In this document: positions 39,423 to 48,601 of the stretch, one piece after another
How positions within the stretch are numbered: the first letter of the stretch is position 1
How the letters are laid out: each line of letters begins with the position of its first letter
Source: Streptomyces nigrescens
Lineage (GTDB): Bacteria > Actinomycetota > Actinomycetes > Streptomycetales > Streptomycetaceae
NCBI GenBank assembly: GCA_024349765.1
Contig: AP026073.1
Span: forward strand, 5,456,001 to 5,520,000
DNA length: 64,000 bases
Reading direction: 5' to 3'
The notes under the pieces: generated by a model
Database searches by the model: none
The model's input: only the letters and a program-made list of their open reading frames with translations
Told to the model about the DNA's origin: nothing
Made by a program: the position numbers and the translations under genes

Positions 39423-40078
39423 TCGACAAGCTGCTCCCGGCGCCGCTCGTGACCGCCGAGTCCTTCGAGGACGCCCCGCTGTCCGAGATGTTCCCCGAGG
39501 AATGGGCGCTGGTGGCAGACGCCGTGCCCAAGCGCCAACGGGAGTTCGGCACGGTGCGCGTCTGTGCCCGCGCCGCGCTGTCCCGGCTGGGCATCGCCCC
39601 GGCGCCGCTGCTGCCCGGCCGGGACCGGGCGCCGGAGTGGCCGGCCGGCATCGTCGGGGCGATGACGCACTGCACCGGTTACCGCGCCGTGGTGGTGGCC
39701 CGCCAACGGGACATGCTCACCGTCGGCCTGGACGCCGAGCCCAACCTGCCGGTCTCCGACCCGGGCGTCATGGACCTCGTCACCCTCCCCGAGGAACGCG
39801 CCCAGCTCCGCCACCTGGCCGACCTCGAACCGGAGGTCGCCTGGGACCGCCTGATCTTCAGCGCCAAGGAGAGCGTTTATAAGGCGTGGTACCCCCTCGC
39901 CCAGCGCTGGCTCGGCTTCGAGGACGCACTGCTCACCCTCGACCCCACCGACGCCACCTTCACCGCCCGCCTCCTCGTCCCCGGCCCCCTCGTCAAGGGC
40001 ACCGAACTCACCGAGTTCACCGGCCGCTGGCTGGTCGAGGAGGGCCTGGTCGTCACGGCCATCACCATGCCGGCGTGA
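39419..40078 (+). CDS. 4'-phosphopantetheinyl transferase, Sfp/EntD type
   Basis: A 219-residue enzyme that attaches phosphopantetheine from CoA to carrier proteins of polyketide or peptide synthases. The EntD-like core shows MTHCTGYRAVVVA, VGLDAEP with the metal-binding Asp near residue 105, and FSAKESVYKAWYP near 150 with the Glu/Lys motif. The size fits EntD/Sfp-group enzymes. It is translationally coupled to the phosphoesterase gene and is the last gene before the palindromic terminator. Target carrier proteins are not in this window. Confidence 0.92.
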
Positions 40079-40091
40079 CCCGCAGCCCATC

Positions 40092-40155
40092 CGGCCCGGA
40101 ATGCGCGATGCCCACGAGAGCCGCGGCTCTCGTGGGCATCGCGCATTCCGGGCCG
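40092..40155. terminator. 64-bp perfect palindrome
   Basis: Every base of the left arm (40092-40123) is complementary to the right arm (40124-40155) with no loop; the centre is CCGCGG. It lies 14 bp after the phosphopantetheinyl transferase stop and 11 bp before the msrB fragment stop on the other strand, so it would terminate transcription from both sides. Perfection over 32 bp per arm is unusual for a simple terminator. Confidence 0.85.
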
Positions 40156-40165
40156 CCGGGCGGCG

Positions 40166-40376
40166 TCAGCTCTCGTCGGGCGTCAGCCGCAACGAGATCG
40201 AGTTGATGCAGTACCGCTGGTCCGTAGGCGTCGGGTACCCCTCGCCCTCGAAGACATGGCCGAGGTGGGAGCCGCAGCGGGCGCAGCGCACTTCGGTGCG
40301 GACCATGCCGTGCGAGCGGTCGGCCAGGAGCTCTACGGCGTCGGAGTCCTTGGGGTCGTAGAAGGACGGCCAGCCG
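40166..40376 (-). pseudogene. msrB: Severed 3' fragment of msrB (original C-terminus)
   Basis: This fragment encodes the last 70 or so residues of methionine-R-sulfoxide reductase, from GWPSFYDP through [16 protein letters not shown] and [11 protein letters not shown], ending TPDES and TGA. Bases 40184-40376 match 52017-52209 at all but one position. Upstream of 40376 the reading frame leaves the family (EKCESANHA) and has no real start. I infer that it is the old 3' end of msrB, cut off when an island inserted. Confidence 0.85.
40184..40376. repeat. Left 193-bp direct repeat of the island
   Basis: It is identical to 52017-52209 except for G at 40328 versus A at 52161. Same orientation, 11,833 bp apart. 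It lies inside the msrB 3' coding region. Confidence 0.95.
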
Positions 40377-40549
40377 GCGTGGTTCGCGGATTCACACTTC
40401 TCGGGCGCCTCATGCTGTGCGCCCACGCCCTGGTCCCGCACCAATCGAGTAGGCGAATTCTCTTGTCTCTGGGCGTCCTCCAGCCGGCGACGTCTCGCCC
40501 CCGGCCGGGGACCTCAACCACCTACCTCACCAGGGAATCGAGGACCCTC

Positions 40550-41409
40550 ATGTCCGACACCACATCTGACAGCACATCGACGCAGCACCCCGTACCCGAA
40601 CCGCTGACCGGGCTGACCGGGCTGACCGAAGCACAAGCCACCATCTACATCGAACTGGTCGGACGCACCGAACCGGCCACGGTCATCGAACTCGCCCTCG
40701 CCGCAGGCGTCGGCAAGTCCACTGCCGGAAGGGCACTGGCCATGCTGGAAGACGTGGCCTGGCCGTACGTACCCCGGGCGGTCACGACGGCCCCCGCCGC
40801 ATGCCCGACCTCTGGTACACCGCCGCCACGGCCAACGAAGCCCCCAGCACGCCGTCGAACGACGACGCCCCCGCACCGGCCCGGCCAGAGCCCTGCACGG
40901 ACGACACCACCGAGCCCACCAGCAGCTCCCTTGAAGGCAACGACAGCTCCCAGGAAAAGCCCACACCGGGCACCACGGCCCTCGAGACCGACAACACGGA
41001 CACCTGTGCCGAAGAGGAAGCCAACGCGGCACAGAGCGCCCCGTCTCAGGACACCGAGCACAACGACGGCGACGACACCAGCCAAGACGGTACGCCCAGT
41101 GAGGAGGACAGCAACAACACTTCCGCGCCGCAGGAGAACCCCGAGCCGCCAACCGCACCGGCACCACCGGCACCCAGCGCGGAAGGGCGACTCGCGCCGG
41201 GAGCACTCCGGCAGATGGTCATCGACCACCTCCGGGCACACCCCGCCGACGCATTCACCGCCACCCAGATCAGCCGCATCATCGAAAAGTCATCAGGCGC
41301 CATCGCCAACGCGCTCGACAAACTGGTCAGCCAGGGAATCGCTACGCAGGTGAATGACCGACCACGCCGATTTCAGCTCGCCAACTCGACCGTGAACACG
41401 ACGCAGTAG
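40550..41409 (+). pseudogene. Frameshifted winged-helix/MarR-like regulator
   Basis: ATG 40550 (GAGG upstream) starts MSDTTSDSTSTQHP and reads a helical DNA-binding-like segment ELALAAGVGKSTAGRALAML. Near 40757 the frame is lost. The sensible sequence resumes in another frame (GLAVRTPGGHDGPRR, then MPDLWYTA from 40801), runs through a Glu/Asp/Thr/Ser-rich linker, and ends with a second winged-helix-like module LRQMVIDHLRAHPADAFTAT, stopping at 41409. Adding one base near 40757 (GTCGGCC for GTGGCC) would fuse both parts into a protein of about 285 residues. It could be a true mutation or a sequencing error. Confidence 0.65.
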
Positions 41410-41562
41410 CTGCGCTACCGGTACGGAACCGGGTGCACCCCGCGCACCGCGCGAGGTGCACCCGGACGTCCTCTTGATCACAACCGGGCGGCCGACGCAG
41501 TGCGGATCGTGGCGGCCTCAAACAAGCCGACTGACGGGTGTAGGCGGGCGACCAGGTGCCGC
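41410..41562. other. Short gene-free gap in the island
   Basis: Between the winged-helix pseudogene and the membrane protein. AT-richer DNA; I see no gene, repeat or hairpin of note. Confidence 0.5.
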
Positions 41563-42102
41563 TCAGGAGTTATTGATCGCTGCCCATACGGCGCAGGCCA
41601 CAGCGGCTACCAGCCAGATTTCCGAGAGCCAAGAGACTGCACATTTCCTGCGAATCACAAAGTCAGACACTGCCGCTTTTCCGGCGACATGGTTGCGGAC
41701 TACCTTTGCCGCCCTGTCCGCGCTGCCCACAAAGGAATCAATGAGGGAGCCGCTGTAGGCTGCCACGAAAATCTCACTGCCGTCTCTCGCCTCGATCTTC
41801 ATATTCCCCCGGATGTCAACGAAAGCTTCCTTTATCGCCCCGGGTTCAACGTGGTATTCAAAGATGGCGTTCACCACCTGCACGTCACCGGGGGAAAGAA
41901 TGATACGAGAGCGGAGGATTCGCTGCTCGACGAAGATCGTCCCGAAGATCGCCGTTAGGCCAAGCGGAGCGCCGTTCGGGCCATCGGTGCCCATTTTGGC
42001 AACCATCAGAGCAGCCAACGCCAGGAAGAACACGGTGAAGAACCATTGCAGTACTCGATAACCGCTCCTACGCAGCTTCCGCGCTCGCTCTTTACGCTTC
42101 AT
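41563..42102 (-). CDS. Small membrane protein, candidate immunity to the RHS protein
   Basis: A 179-residue protein of no named family. It begins with a basic cluster (MKRKERARKLRRS), a hydrophobic helix at about residues 18-36 (LQWFFTVFFLALAALMVAK), a second weaker one near 45-58, then a soluble PH-like beta-rich middle (RIILSPGDVQVVNAIFEYHVEP), and a final helix near 157-175. Its codon use is AT-richer than the flanks. It starts 69 bp after the RHS stop on the same strand, exactly where polymorphic-toxin immunity genes lie. Immunity is inferred from position alone. Confidence 0.6.
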   Translation of the reverse strand: MKRKERARKLRRSGYRVLQWFFTVFFLALAALMVAKMGTDGPNGAPLGLTAIFGTIFVEQRILRSRIILSPGDVQVVNAIFEYHVEPGAIKEAFVDIRGNMKIEARDGSEIFVAAYSGSLIDSFVGSADRAAKVVRNHVAGKAAVSDFVIRRKCAVSWLSEIWLVAAVACAVWAAINNS

Positions 42103-42129
42103 CGGCTTGCTCCCTGATTCCCATCCAAA

Positions 42130-42160
42130 TCGGGATGACCCAGCAAGCGGGCCATCCCGA
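42130..42160. terminator. Hairpin between RHS gene and the candidate immunity gene
   Basis: TCGGGATG (42130-42137) and CATCCCGA (42153-42160) form a perfect 8-bp stem with a 15-nt loop. It may reduce read-through from the giant RHS gene into the small gene downstream. Confidence 0.5.
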
Positions 42161-42171
42161 CAGTCGATCTG

Positions 42172-45100
42172 TCAGCAGAATTTTGGAACGCTTGACGCCA
42201 CTACGTTCAACAGATTGCCCGCACTAGAGGCGTCTGCTCCACAGAAGCCCACATTGAATGCACCGTTGATACTCATGTTGCCATAGGCCTGTTTCCAGTT
42301 TATTGGTCCGCGAAAAGTTTTATCGATGGTCCAGGTTTTCCGTCCGCCGCCTACACCTGCAACTCCAGGGATCTTGGTTTTGTACATTCTTGAAGTCCTG
42401 GTGAGGGGGCTGCCCCAATAAGCTTCAGACCAGCTCTTCGCCCCTCCGAATGCCCTACCGAAGGCTGCGGCAGTTCCACCGCCCACTAGCGTCCATGCCA
42501 AGTCTTTCGAGTATGACTTGACGTCGAAGTTTCCTGTTTTCATTCCGTCACCCGCAAATTTGAGGGTAGCGACAGCCACTCCCGCACCGGCACACAATCC
42601 TGCCGATGCAGCCAGGCAAGTGACGAATCCTGCGACCGTCGCGACTGTCTTGATGTCGTCCCAGTGGTCGCTGACCCAGCCCGATGCGGAATTCCACGCC
42701 TTCTCCCACCAGGGTTTCGGCTTGGGCGGCGCCGGCTTCGGCTTGGGTTTTCCATACCCGGCGTCCTTCCCCGTGCTCACGTAGTCCCGGTACCAGCTGG
42801 AGCTGTAGTAGCTGCGCCAGGTCTTGTTGTAGGAGCTGATGAAGCGCTTGTACTTCCTGGTGGGGTGGCCGTAGCGGTCGGTGTATCCCTGGTCGCGGTA
42901 CCAGTTCCGGTGGGCTGTGCTGTTGCCGTAGCCGAGGCCGGTCTCGCGGTCCTGGAACTGTTGGCCGTCAGGGTCGGAGGCGGTGACGGGAGTGTTGTTG
43001 GCGTAGGCGTAGGCGTTGGACTGCTGGGGGTCGTCGGGGTCGAGGAGCGGGTCGACGGAGAGGAAGGTTCCTAGGGCCGGATCGTACTCGCGGGCGCCTA
43101 TGTGGGTGAGTCCTGTGCCTTCCTGGGTGCCATCGACGAATCCGTGTGTGCCGGGCCAGGACGTCGGTTGAGCAGTGCGGGGTGCTCCGAAGGGGAGCTG
43201 AGTGCGGCGGGTGATTGCCTGGTCGGTGGCAGCCACGGCGGTCAGTGCCGTGCCCTGGTGGTCGGTGAAGAGGTAGGAGAGGCCTCCGGTGCTGGTGCGC
43301 ACGGCGACGGTGTCCTCGCCATGGGTGTAGTAGCGGGTACCGACGGTGGATCCGTCGTCGTAGGTCTTGAGCTCGTTGCCGTTCGGCAGGTAGAGGGTGG
43401 TGCTGCCGTCGCTGTTGTGGGTGAGGAGTCGGTCGCCTTCGGTGTCGTAGAGGTAGCTGGTGTCCTTGCCGTCCTCGGTGACCGCCGCGAGGCGTCCTTC
43501 GGCGTCCCAGGTGAAGGTCTGGTTGCGGCCCGCTTCTTGGCGGGTGCGGAGGTTGCCGGCTTCGTCGTAGGTGAACTTGTCGACGTCACCGTTGGCAGGG
43601 CCGCCCTGAGTGCTGACGGTGGTGACGGCGTGCGGCCGGTCCTTCTTGGCGTCAGGGAAGTCGGAGTTGCGGGTGACGTCTTGTCCTGCGGTGGTTCCGG
43701 AGACCTGGTGCTGTGTCTCCTTCTTCCGGTTGCCGACCGCGTCGTAGGTGTAGCTGCGCCAGTAGGGGGCTGGGCCGCCCACGGTGGTTGTCGAGGGCGC
43801 GGTGGTGCAGTCCTTGGTGGTCGTCCAGGCTTCGGTCAAGCGGCGCAGGGCGTCCATGGTGAAGCACTGGGTGTCGGTGGTTTTGGTTTTGTCCTGGCCG
43901 CTGGTCGTGGTGAGACCGGTGATGTTGCCGGCGTTGTCGTAGGTGTAGGCGATGTCGTCGATGCGCTGGGGGGCTGTGTCGCGGTCGGTGGTCTGCCGCA
44001 TGAGGTCGCCGGTGTGTTCGTCGTAGCTCTGTGTCTTGTAGAGCTTCTTGCCCAGAGTGCCGCCGTATTCGGTGCGTAGTGGTCGGGAGAAGGGGTCGTG
44101 CGAGGTCTGGTTGACCAGGACCTGCGAGCCGGCAGTGGTCTTTTGCGGGAGGTTCCCGTCGCTGAGGACGGTGGTGACGCGTTCGGAGGGGAGTCCGCCG
44201 AGGGCGGGGTTGAGGGTCCACTCCTGGATGCCGGTGTAGGTGTTGTAGCCGTATTTGAAGGTGTAGTCGGTCGTGGTGCCTTGTTGGCCGGGGAGGGTGA
44301 CGGTGGTGGAGGTCGGCTGGTAGCGGTCGTTGTAGCCGCCGGTGCTGGTGGTGTATTCCTTGCCGTCTTCGATGCGGGTTTCGGAACTGAGCTGGCCCTT
44401 GGCGAGGGTGTCGTAGGTCCACCTGGCGCGGATGGTGGAGCCCTGCTTGAGGGTGGTTCTGCGGCCCAGGGCGTCGTAGCCGGTGGTCAGGGTGGTGCCG
44501 CGTGCGTCGGTGACGGTGGTGGGGCGGTCGGCGTTGTCGTAGGTCGTGGTGGTGGTGCCCTTGTCGGGGTCATGGGCGCTGATCTGGCGGCCGCGGGCGT
44601 CCTGGGTGTACGTCCAGGTGTTGCCTGCGGGGTCGGTCATGCTGGCGAGCTTGTCGTGCTGGTCATAGGTGTAGGTGGTGGCCTGGTAGTCGCTCATGCC
44701 GCTGGAGGTGTACTGGCGCAGTTCGGTGGTGCGGCCACGGGCATCGGTGAGCGTGGTGGTGGCGGTCGCCCCCTTGGGCGGGATGACGGTGGTGCGGTCG
44801 CCGCCGTAGGTGGTGGTGGTGCGCCGGGTTTCGTCTCCGTACCTGCGTGAGATGGCGGCGGTGATGCGGCCGCTGCCGTCGTAGGTGTTCTCGGTGAGGT
44901 GGGGAACGGTGTTGTCCGCTGCCTTCACCGGGGTCGCGGAGGGTTGGCCGTCGGCGTAGTAGGGGTTGTAGGTCTTCCAGGTCCAGCCGTGGGTGTCGTA
45001 GAGGGTTTCGGCGATGAGGCGTCCGCCGCCGGGGGCCGGTGTCTGGGTTTCGCGTTCGCGCAGCAGGCCGTCGTAGAGGTTGTAGGTGGTGTGGTAGCTG

Positions 45101-48100
45101 GCGTCGTACTGGAGGGTTTTGGTGGTGACGACGTTGGGTGTGGTGGTGGAGAGGGCGTAGGTGTATTCGGTGGACGGCATGCCGGGGTGGTCGGCCTTGG
45201 TCCAGCCGGGCTGCCACAGTTTGGTCAGGCGTCCGAGGGCGTCGTAGGTGGCGTCGGTGCGTTTGCCGTTGGCGTCGATGGTGGCAAGTGGAGTGCCCCG
45301 GGCCGGGTCGTCCTGAGTGGTCTCGGTGTGTCCGAGCGGGTTGGTGGTAACGGTGGTGAGGGGGGTGGCGCCGGTGGCGGGGGTGAAGTCGGTGGTGGTC
45401 GTGGCTCCTGTGGCGTCGGTGGAGGTGTGGACCCGGCCGTAGGCGTCGTAGGTCCGGGTCTCGGTGGTCAGGAAGCCGGTGCCGGCTGCGTCCTGGCCGT
45501 CGGTGCGGGTGATATCGCCCTTGGTGGGTGGGGCCGCGAGGGTGGTGGAGCCGTCGTAGTAGCTGCGTTCGACCGAGACCAGGTCTTTGGGCAGAGCGGG
45601 GGTGGCGTCACAGTCGACGGCTACGGTCTTGGCCTCGGCGACGAGGTCGAGGATGTTGGCTTGAGTGTTGCGTGCGTAGCGGGTGGTGGTGCAGCGTTCG
45701 TCGCCGGTCTTCGCCGTGTCACCGGTCTCGGAGGAGGTGGTGATCTGGCCGTAGTCGTCGAAGGTGTTGTCAGTGCGGGTGCGTCGCCATGCTCCGCCGG
45801 TGATGGCCTCGCGGGTGGCGGTGGTCTTGGTGTCGGTCATGTAGGCGACCAGGTCGGGCAGTCCGGCGCGGGCGTGGGTGGCGGTGGGGGCGGAGCGCCA
45901 GGGAGTGGTGACCGTGGCCTTGAGGATCTTGTCGCTGTCGCCGTCGTAGGTGATTTCCTCGCGGGGCATCCCGGCGAAGGCTTCGTGGTCGTCGGTGGTG
46001 TTGCCTTCCGAGTCAGGGACCTTGGATCCGTTGATGCCTCGGAAGTACCGGGTTTCGGTGAGGGTGGTCTTGTCGTTGCCGGCACCGACGCGTTCTTGGA
46101 CTCTGGCGTAGCCGCGCTGGTCCCCGTAAGTGCGGTATTTGGCCTTGGTGAAGGGGTCCTGGTCCTTGGCCCATGCTGCTCCGCCTGGGTAGCTGTAGGC
46201 GGTCTGCTTGATGGGCGCTCCGGCGGTGTTGTCGGATTCGAGGACCTGCGTGACGACGTAGGAGTGGAACCAGTCGAGGTAGGGCTCGCCGTTGGGGCCC
46301 GGGGAGTCGGGTGGCGACCACATCACCGGGTAGCAGCGGGTGATGTTGCTGTCGGGCTGGGGAAGTGAGGTGGCGGTGCAGCCTGGCTGGGAGTAGGTGA
46401 CGCCGATCGTGCCGCCGCTCTCGGTGTCGATGCCGTAGATGCGGTAGCGCACGAGCGGGGGTATCTCTTCGTGGACGCGCTCGACGCGGTTGGCCAGCTG
46501 CTGGCCGCGGAAGGAGACGGCGGGCAGGGTGACGGCCGGGTCGGCGGTGTGGCCGGTGCGCTGGATGGAGGCGAGCCACAGTGCGGGATCGGACCCGTCG
46601 CCGGTGGAGGGGAACTGGTGGGTCAGCTTCCAGGCGTCCACCGTCTTGTAGGCGCTGCCCACCAGGAGGTGGGTGGTGATGTCGGTGAGGCGTTTACGGG
46701 TCCAGAAGGAGGGCGAGTACCTGTTTTTGCACTCGTCGCCTTCATTGCAGTACTGGTCGAAGGGTACGTCGGGCCAGTTCTTGGCGTGGGTGGCGTCGAA
46801 GGTGGTGCACTCATCGAGGCATCGTTCGGAGGTGCCAAAGGTGACGGTGGCCGCGGCGCCATTGGTGGCGTACATGGCGGTTGCGCGCAGGCCGTATTCG
46901 ATGCGCTTGAGGCTGCCGCCCCGGACGTACGACGTGGCGGTGGATGTGCCGGTGGTGTCGGAGACGTTGCGCCCGTAGTAGTTGGTCTCCTTGTCCCAGT
47001 AGTAGGCCATGGCATTGCCGTGCGGGTCGACCACATAGTCGAGGTTCCAGCGCCAGGCCTGCTGACACCAGGAGTCCGCGAAGGCGGTCTGGTGGCAGGG
47101 TTCGCCGGGGTGGTTTCCGAAGACGGGCACGGTCCAGGTGGAGTTGGTTTCGGTCTTGCCGTCGCTCCAGCCGGGCAGGCGGTTGTAGCCGTAGTAATAG
47201 CTGGTGCCGTCGGGTGTGGTGACACGCCAGTATTCGCCGTTGTTGTCGCCGTTGCCGCGTTCGGTGTTGCTGAGCTGTTCGACCTTGGTGCCGTCGTCGT
47301 CCTTCAAGTGCCAGACGGTGGGCTTGTCGCTGTCTTTGTTCTCCGTGTCGTCCTTGACGAGTTCGTGGGACTTGCCGGCGAGGGAGAGGGTGGCGTTGTC
47401 GGTCTTCCAGCACAGGTCGCCGACTTTGGTGGTGCTGTTGCCGCCACTGTCGTCGTCCATGCAAGGGGTGTAGCGACGTTCTATGCCGCCTGGTTCCATC
47501 GACCAGCCGTCGCCGATCCAGTTTGCCTGGTTGTTGGTTGCCGCGGTGCGGCCATCGACGGACTGGGAGGAGTAAGACAGGCCGAGGTCGGGGGCAAGGT
47601 CTCCCGGTACATCCGGAACGTCGAGGTCGTAGCTCCAGGAAAAGGCTCCGGAGGAGCCGCCGGCTGTCCATGTGCCGGAGGGAGAAAGGGCGGTGGCTTT
47701 GAAGTCACCGGATGCTCCGGCAGGTGCTGCGGTGGCGGCGAGCAGGGTCACGTCGTTGCTCGCCGCGGTGAGGCCTTGGGGGGCTTTCGCCGACGTGGGT
47801 GTGTGAGCCAAGAGGGCTTTGCCTGAGGGTGCTGTGCGTGCGGGCTTGAGGCTGAGGGCGCCGGAGAGCTTGCCCGCCGGGACATCGTTGTGGGTGTCGA
47901 GCGGGATAGCGGGGCCGCAGGGGTGCGACGCTTTGGTGGTCAAGGCGCATGCGGGGAGGCGGCGCAGGGTCAGGCGTGACGCCCAGTCGCCGCCGTAGGC
48001 GTGGCGGAAGCCCGAGTAGTCGAGTTCGACCTCGACCTTGCCTGCGGATCCGCCTTTGCCTCGTACTGCGAGGACCACGCCCTCCATGCCGAGGGCCTTG

Positions 48101-48516
48101 GTGGCGTTGCGGTCGAGGACCTGGATGTCGAGGCGCTGGGGGCCGGTCGGCTCGCTGGTGCGGGCACCTGAGAGGCTCCGGGCCTTGAGGGGTAGCGTTC
48201 CGGCTGCGGCGAACGAAGGGACAGCCTTGCCGTCGGCTTGCAAGGAGACTGTCGCGGTCTGGGCCTTGGGCCAGGTCACCGTTGGGGGGCGTTTCCACGC
48301 GTGCGCGCGGGCTTGGTCAGGCTTGGGGACACTACGGCCTGGGCTGGCTTTGACGGGTACGGGCTTGGTCTTCTGTTGTGCGGGCAACTCCAGGCCGGCC
48401 GCTGCTGCCGCTATCGGTTCTCCGAGAAGCCCGCCTAACAGGCAAGCGGCGAGCACCGTCGCGATTCCTGTCCGTGCGCTTCTTCGTCTGCCTCTGGCGC
48501 GCCCGCATTCAGCCAT
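42172..48516 (-). CDS. Secreted RHS/YD-repeat protein with distinct C-terminal region
   Basis: About 2,114 residues. It has a signal peptide (RRSARTGIATVLAACLLGGLL). An N-terminal SpvB/TcB-like segment (GAFSWSYDLDVPDVPGDLAP) precedes a long YD-repeat region with repeats such as YDALGRLTKLWQPG and YDALGRRTTLKQGS. The RHS-core end is AREYDPALGTFLSVDPLLDP, then NAYAYANNTPVTASDPDG. The following 263 residues (42172-42963) are non-repeat: a basic Tyr/Trp-rich stretch, a Pro/Lys hinge, a hydrophobic pretoxin-like segment (TVAGFVTCLAASAGLCAGAG) and a Cys-containing tail. No known toxin motif is recognised. ATG 48516 is eight bases after GGGGGGG; GTG 48522 is also possible. Confidence 0.9.
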   Translation of the reverse strand: MAECGRARGRRRSARTGIATVLAACLLGGLLGEPIAAAAAGLELPAQQKTKPVPVKASPGRSVPKPDQARAHAWKRPPTVTWPKAQTATVSLQADGKAVPSFAAAGTLPLKARSLSGARTSEPTGPQRLDIQVLDRNATKALGMEGVVLAVRGKGGSAGKVEVELDYSGFRHAYGGDWASRLTLRRLPACALTTKASHPCGPAIPLDTHNDVPAGKLSGALSLKPARTAPSGKALLAHTPTSAKAPQGLTAASNDVTLLAATAAPAGASGDFKATALSPSGTWTAGGSSGAFSWSYDLDVPDVPGDLAPDLGLSYSSQSVDGRTAATNNQANWIGDGWSMEPGGIERRYTPCMDDDSGGNSTTKVGDLCWKTDNATLSLAGKSHELVKDDTENKDSDKPTVWHLKDDDGTKVEQLSNTERGNGDNNGEYWRVTTPDGTSYYYGYNRLPGWSDGKTETNSTWTVPVFGNHPGEPCHQTAFADSWCQQAWRWNLDYVVDPHGNAMAYYWDKETNYYGRNVSDTTGTSTATSYVRGGSLKRIEYGLRATAMYATNGAAATVTFGTSERCLDECTTFDATHAKNWPDVPFDQYCNEGDECKNRYSPSFWTRKRLTDITTHLLVGSAYKTVDAWKLTHQFPSTGDGSDPALWLASIQRTGHTADPAVTLPAVSFRGQQLANRVERVHEEIPPLVRYRIYGIDTESGGTIGVTYSQPGCTATSLPQPDSNITRCYPVMWSPPDSPGPNGEPYLDWFHSYVVTQVLESDNTAGAPIKQTAYSYPGGAAWAKDQDPFTKAKYRTYGDQRGYARVQERVGAGNDKTTLTETRYFRGINGSKVPDSEGNTTDDHEAFAGMPREEITYDGDSDKILKATVTTPWRSAPTATHARAGLPDLVAYMTDTKTTATREAITGGAWRRTRTDNTFDDYGQITTSSETGDTAKTGDERCTTTRYARNTQANILDLVAEAKTVAVDCDATPALPKDLVSVERSYYDGSTTLAAPPTKGDITRTDGQDAAGTGFLTTETRTYDAYGRVHTSTDATGATTTTDFTPATGATPLTTVTTNPLGHTETTQDDPARGTPLATIDANGKRTDATYDALGRLTKLWQPGWTKADHPGMPSTEYTYALSTTTPNVVTTKTLQYDASYHTTYNLYDGLLRERETQTPAPGGGRLIAETLYDTHGWTWKTYNPYYADGQPSATPVKAADNTVPHLTENTYDGSGRITAAISRRYGDETRRTTTTYGGDRTTVIPPKGATATTTLTDARGRTTELRQYTSSGMSDYQATTYTYDQHDKLASMTDPAGNTWTYTQDARGRQISAHDPDKGTTTTTYDNADRPTTVTDARGTTLTTGYDALGRRTTLKQGSTIRARWTYDTLAKGQLSSETRIEDGKEYTTSTGGYNDRYQPTSTTVTLPGQQGTTTDYTFKYGYNTYTGIQEWTLNPALGGLPSERVTTVLSDGNLPQKTTAGSQVLVNQTSHDPFSRPLRTEYGGTLGKKLYKTQSYDEHTGDLMRQTTDRDTAPQRIDDIAYTYDNAGNITGLTTTSGQDKTKTTDTQCFTMDALRRLTEAWTTTKDCTTAPSTTTVGGPAPYWRSYTYDAVGNRKKETQHQVSGTTAGQDVTRNSDFPDAKKDRPHAVTTVSTQGGPANGDVDKFTYDEAGNLRTRQEAGRNQTFTWDAEGRLAAVTEDGKDTSYLYDTEGDRLLTHNSDGSTTLYLPNGNELKTYDDGSTVGTRYYTHGEDTVAVRTSTGGLSYLFTDHQGTALTAVAATDQAITRRTQLPFGAPRTAQPTSWPGTHGFVDGTQEGTGLTHIGAREYDPALGTFLSVDPLLDPDDPQQSNAYAYANNTPVTASDPDGQQFQDRETGLGYGNSTAHRNWYRDQGYTDRYGHPTRKYKRFISSYNKTWRSYYSSSWYRDYVSTGKDAGYGKPKPKPAPPKPKPWWEKAWNSASGWVSDHWDDIKTVATVAGFVTCLAASAGLCAGAGVAVATLKFAGDGMKTGNFDVKSYSKDLAWTLVGGGTAAAFGRAFGGAKSWSEAYWGSPLTRTSRMYKTKIPGVAGVGGGRKTWTIDKTFRGPINWKQAYGNMSINGAFNVGFCGADASSAGNLLNVVASSVPKFC

Positions 48517-48601
48517 GAACACATCCCCCCCATTGATTTCACAACATCCCCATCAAGTGGCCCGGAAGCTAACAGCGCCCTCGCGAGTCACGCCAGGGCC
48601 A

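Noticed and set aside
40166-40444. A functional second msrB copy
   Set aside because: It lacks the N-terminal half including one zinc pair, and the sequence upstream of 40376 is not MsrB.
42172-42963. A named toxin domain in the RHS tail
   Set aside because: No known catalytic motif could be seen; the tail is reported as unknown.
42518-47826. Long plus-strand frames antisense to the RHS gene (for example 43102-44079, 44899-46368, 46471-47826)
   Set aside because: Their Gly/Val-rich composition mirrors the YD repeats on the other strand; no ribosome sites or domains.
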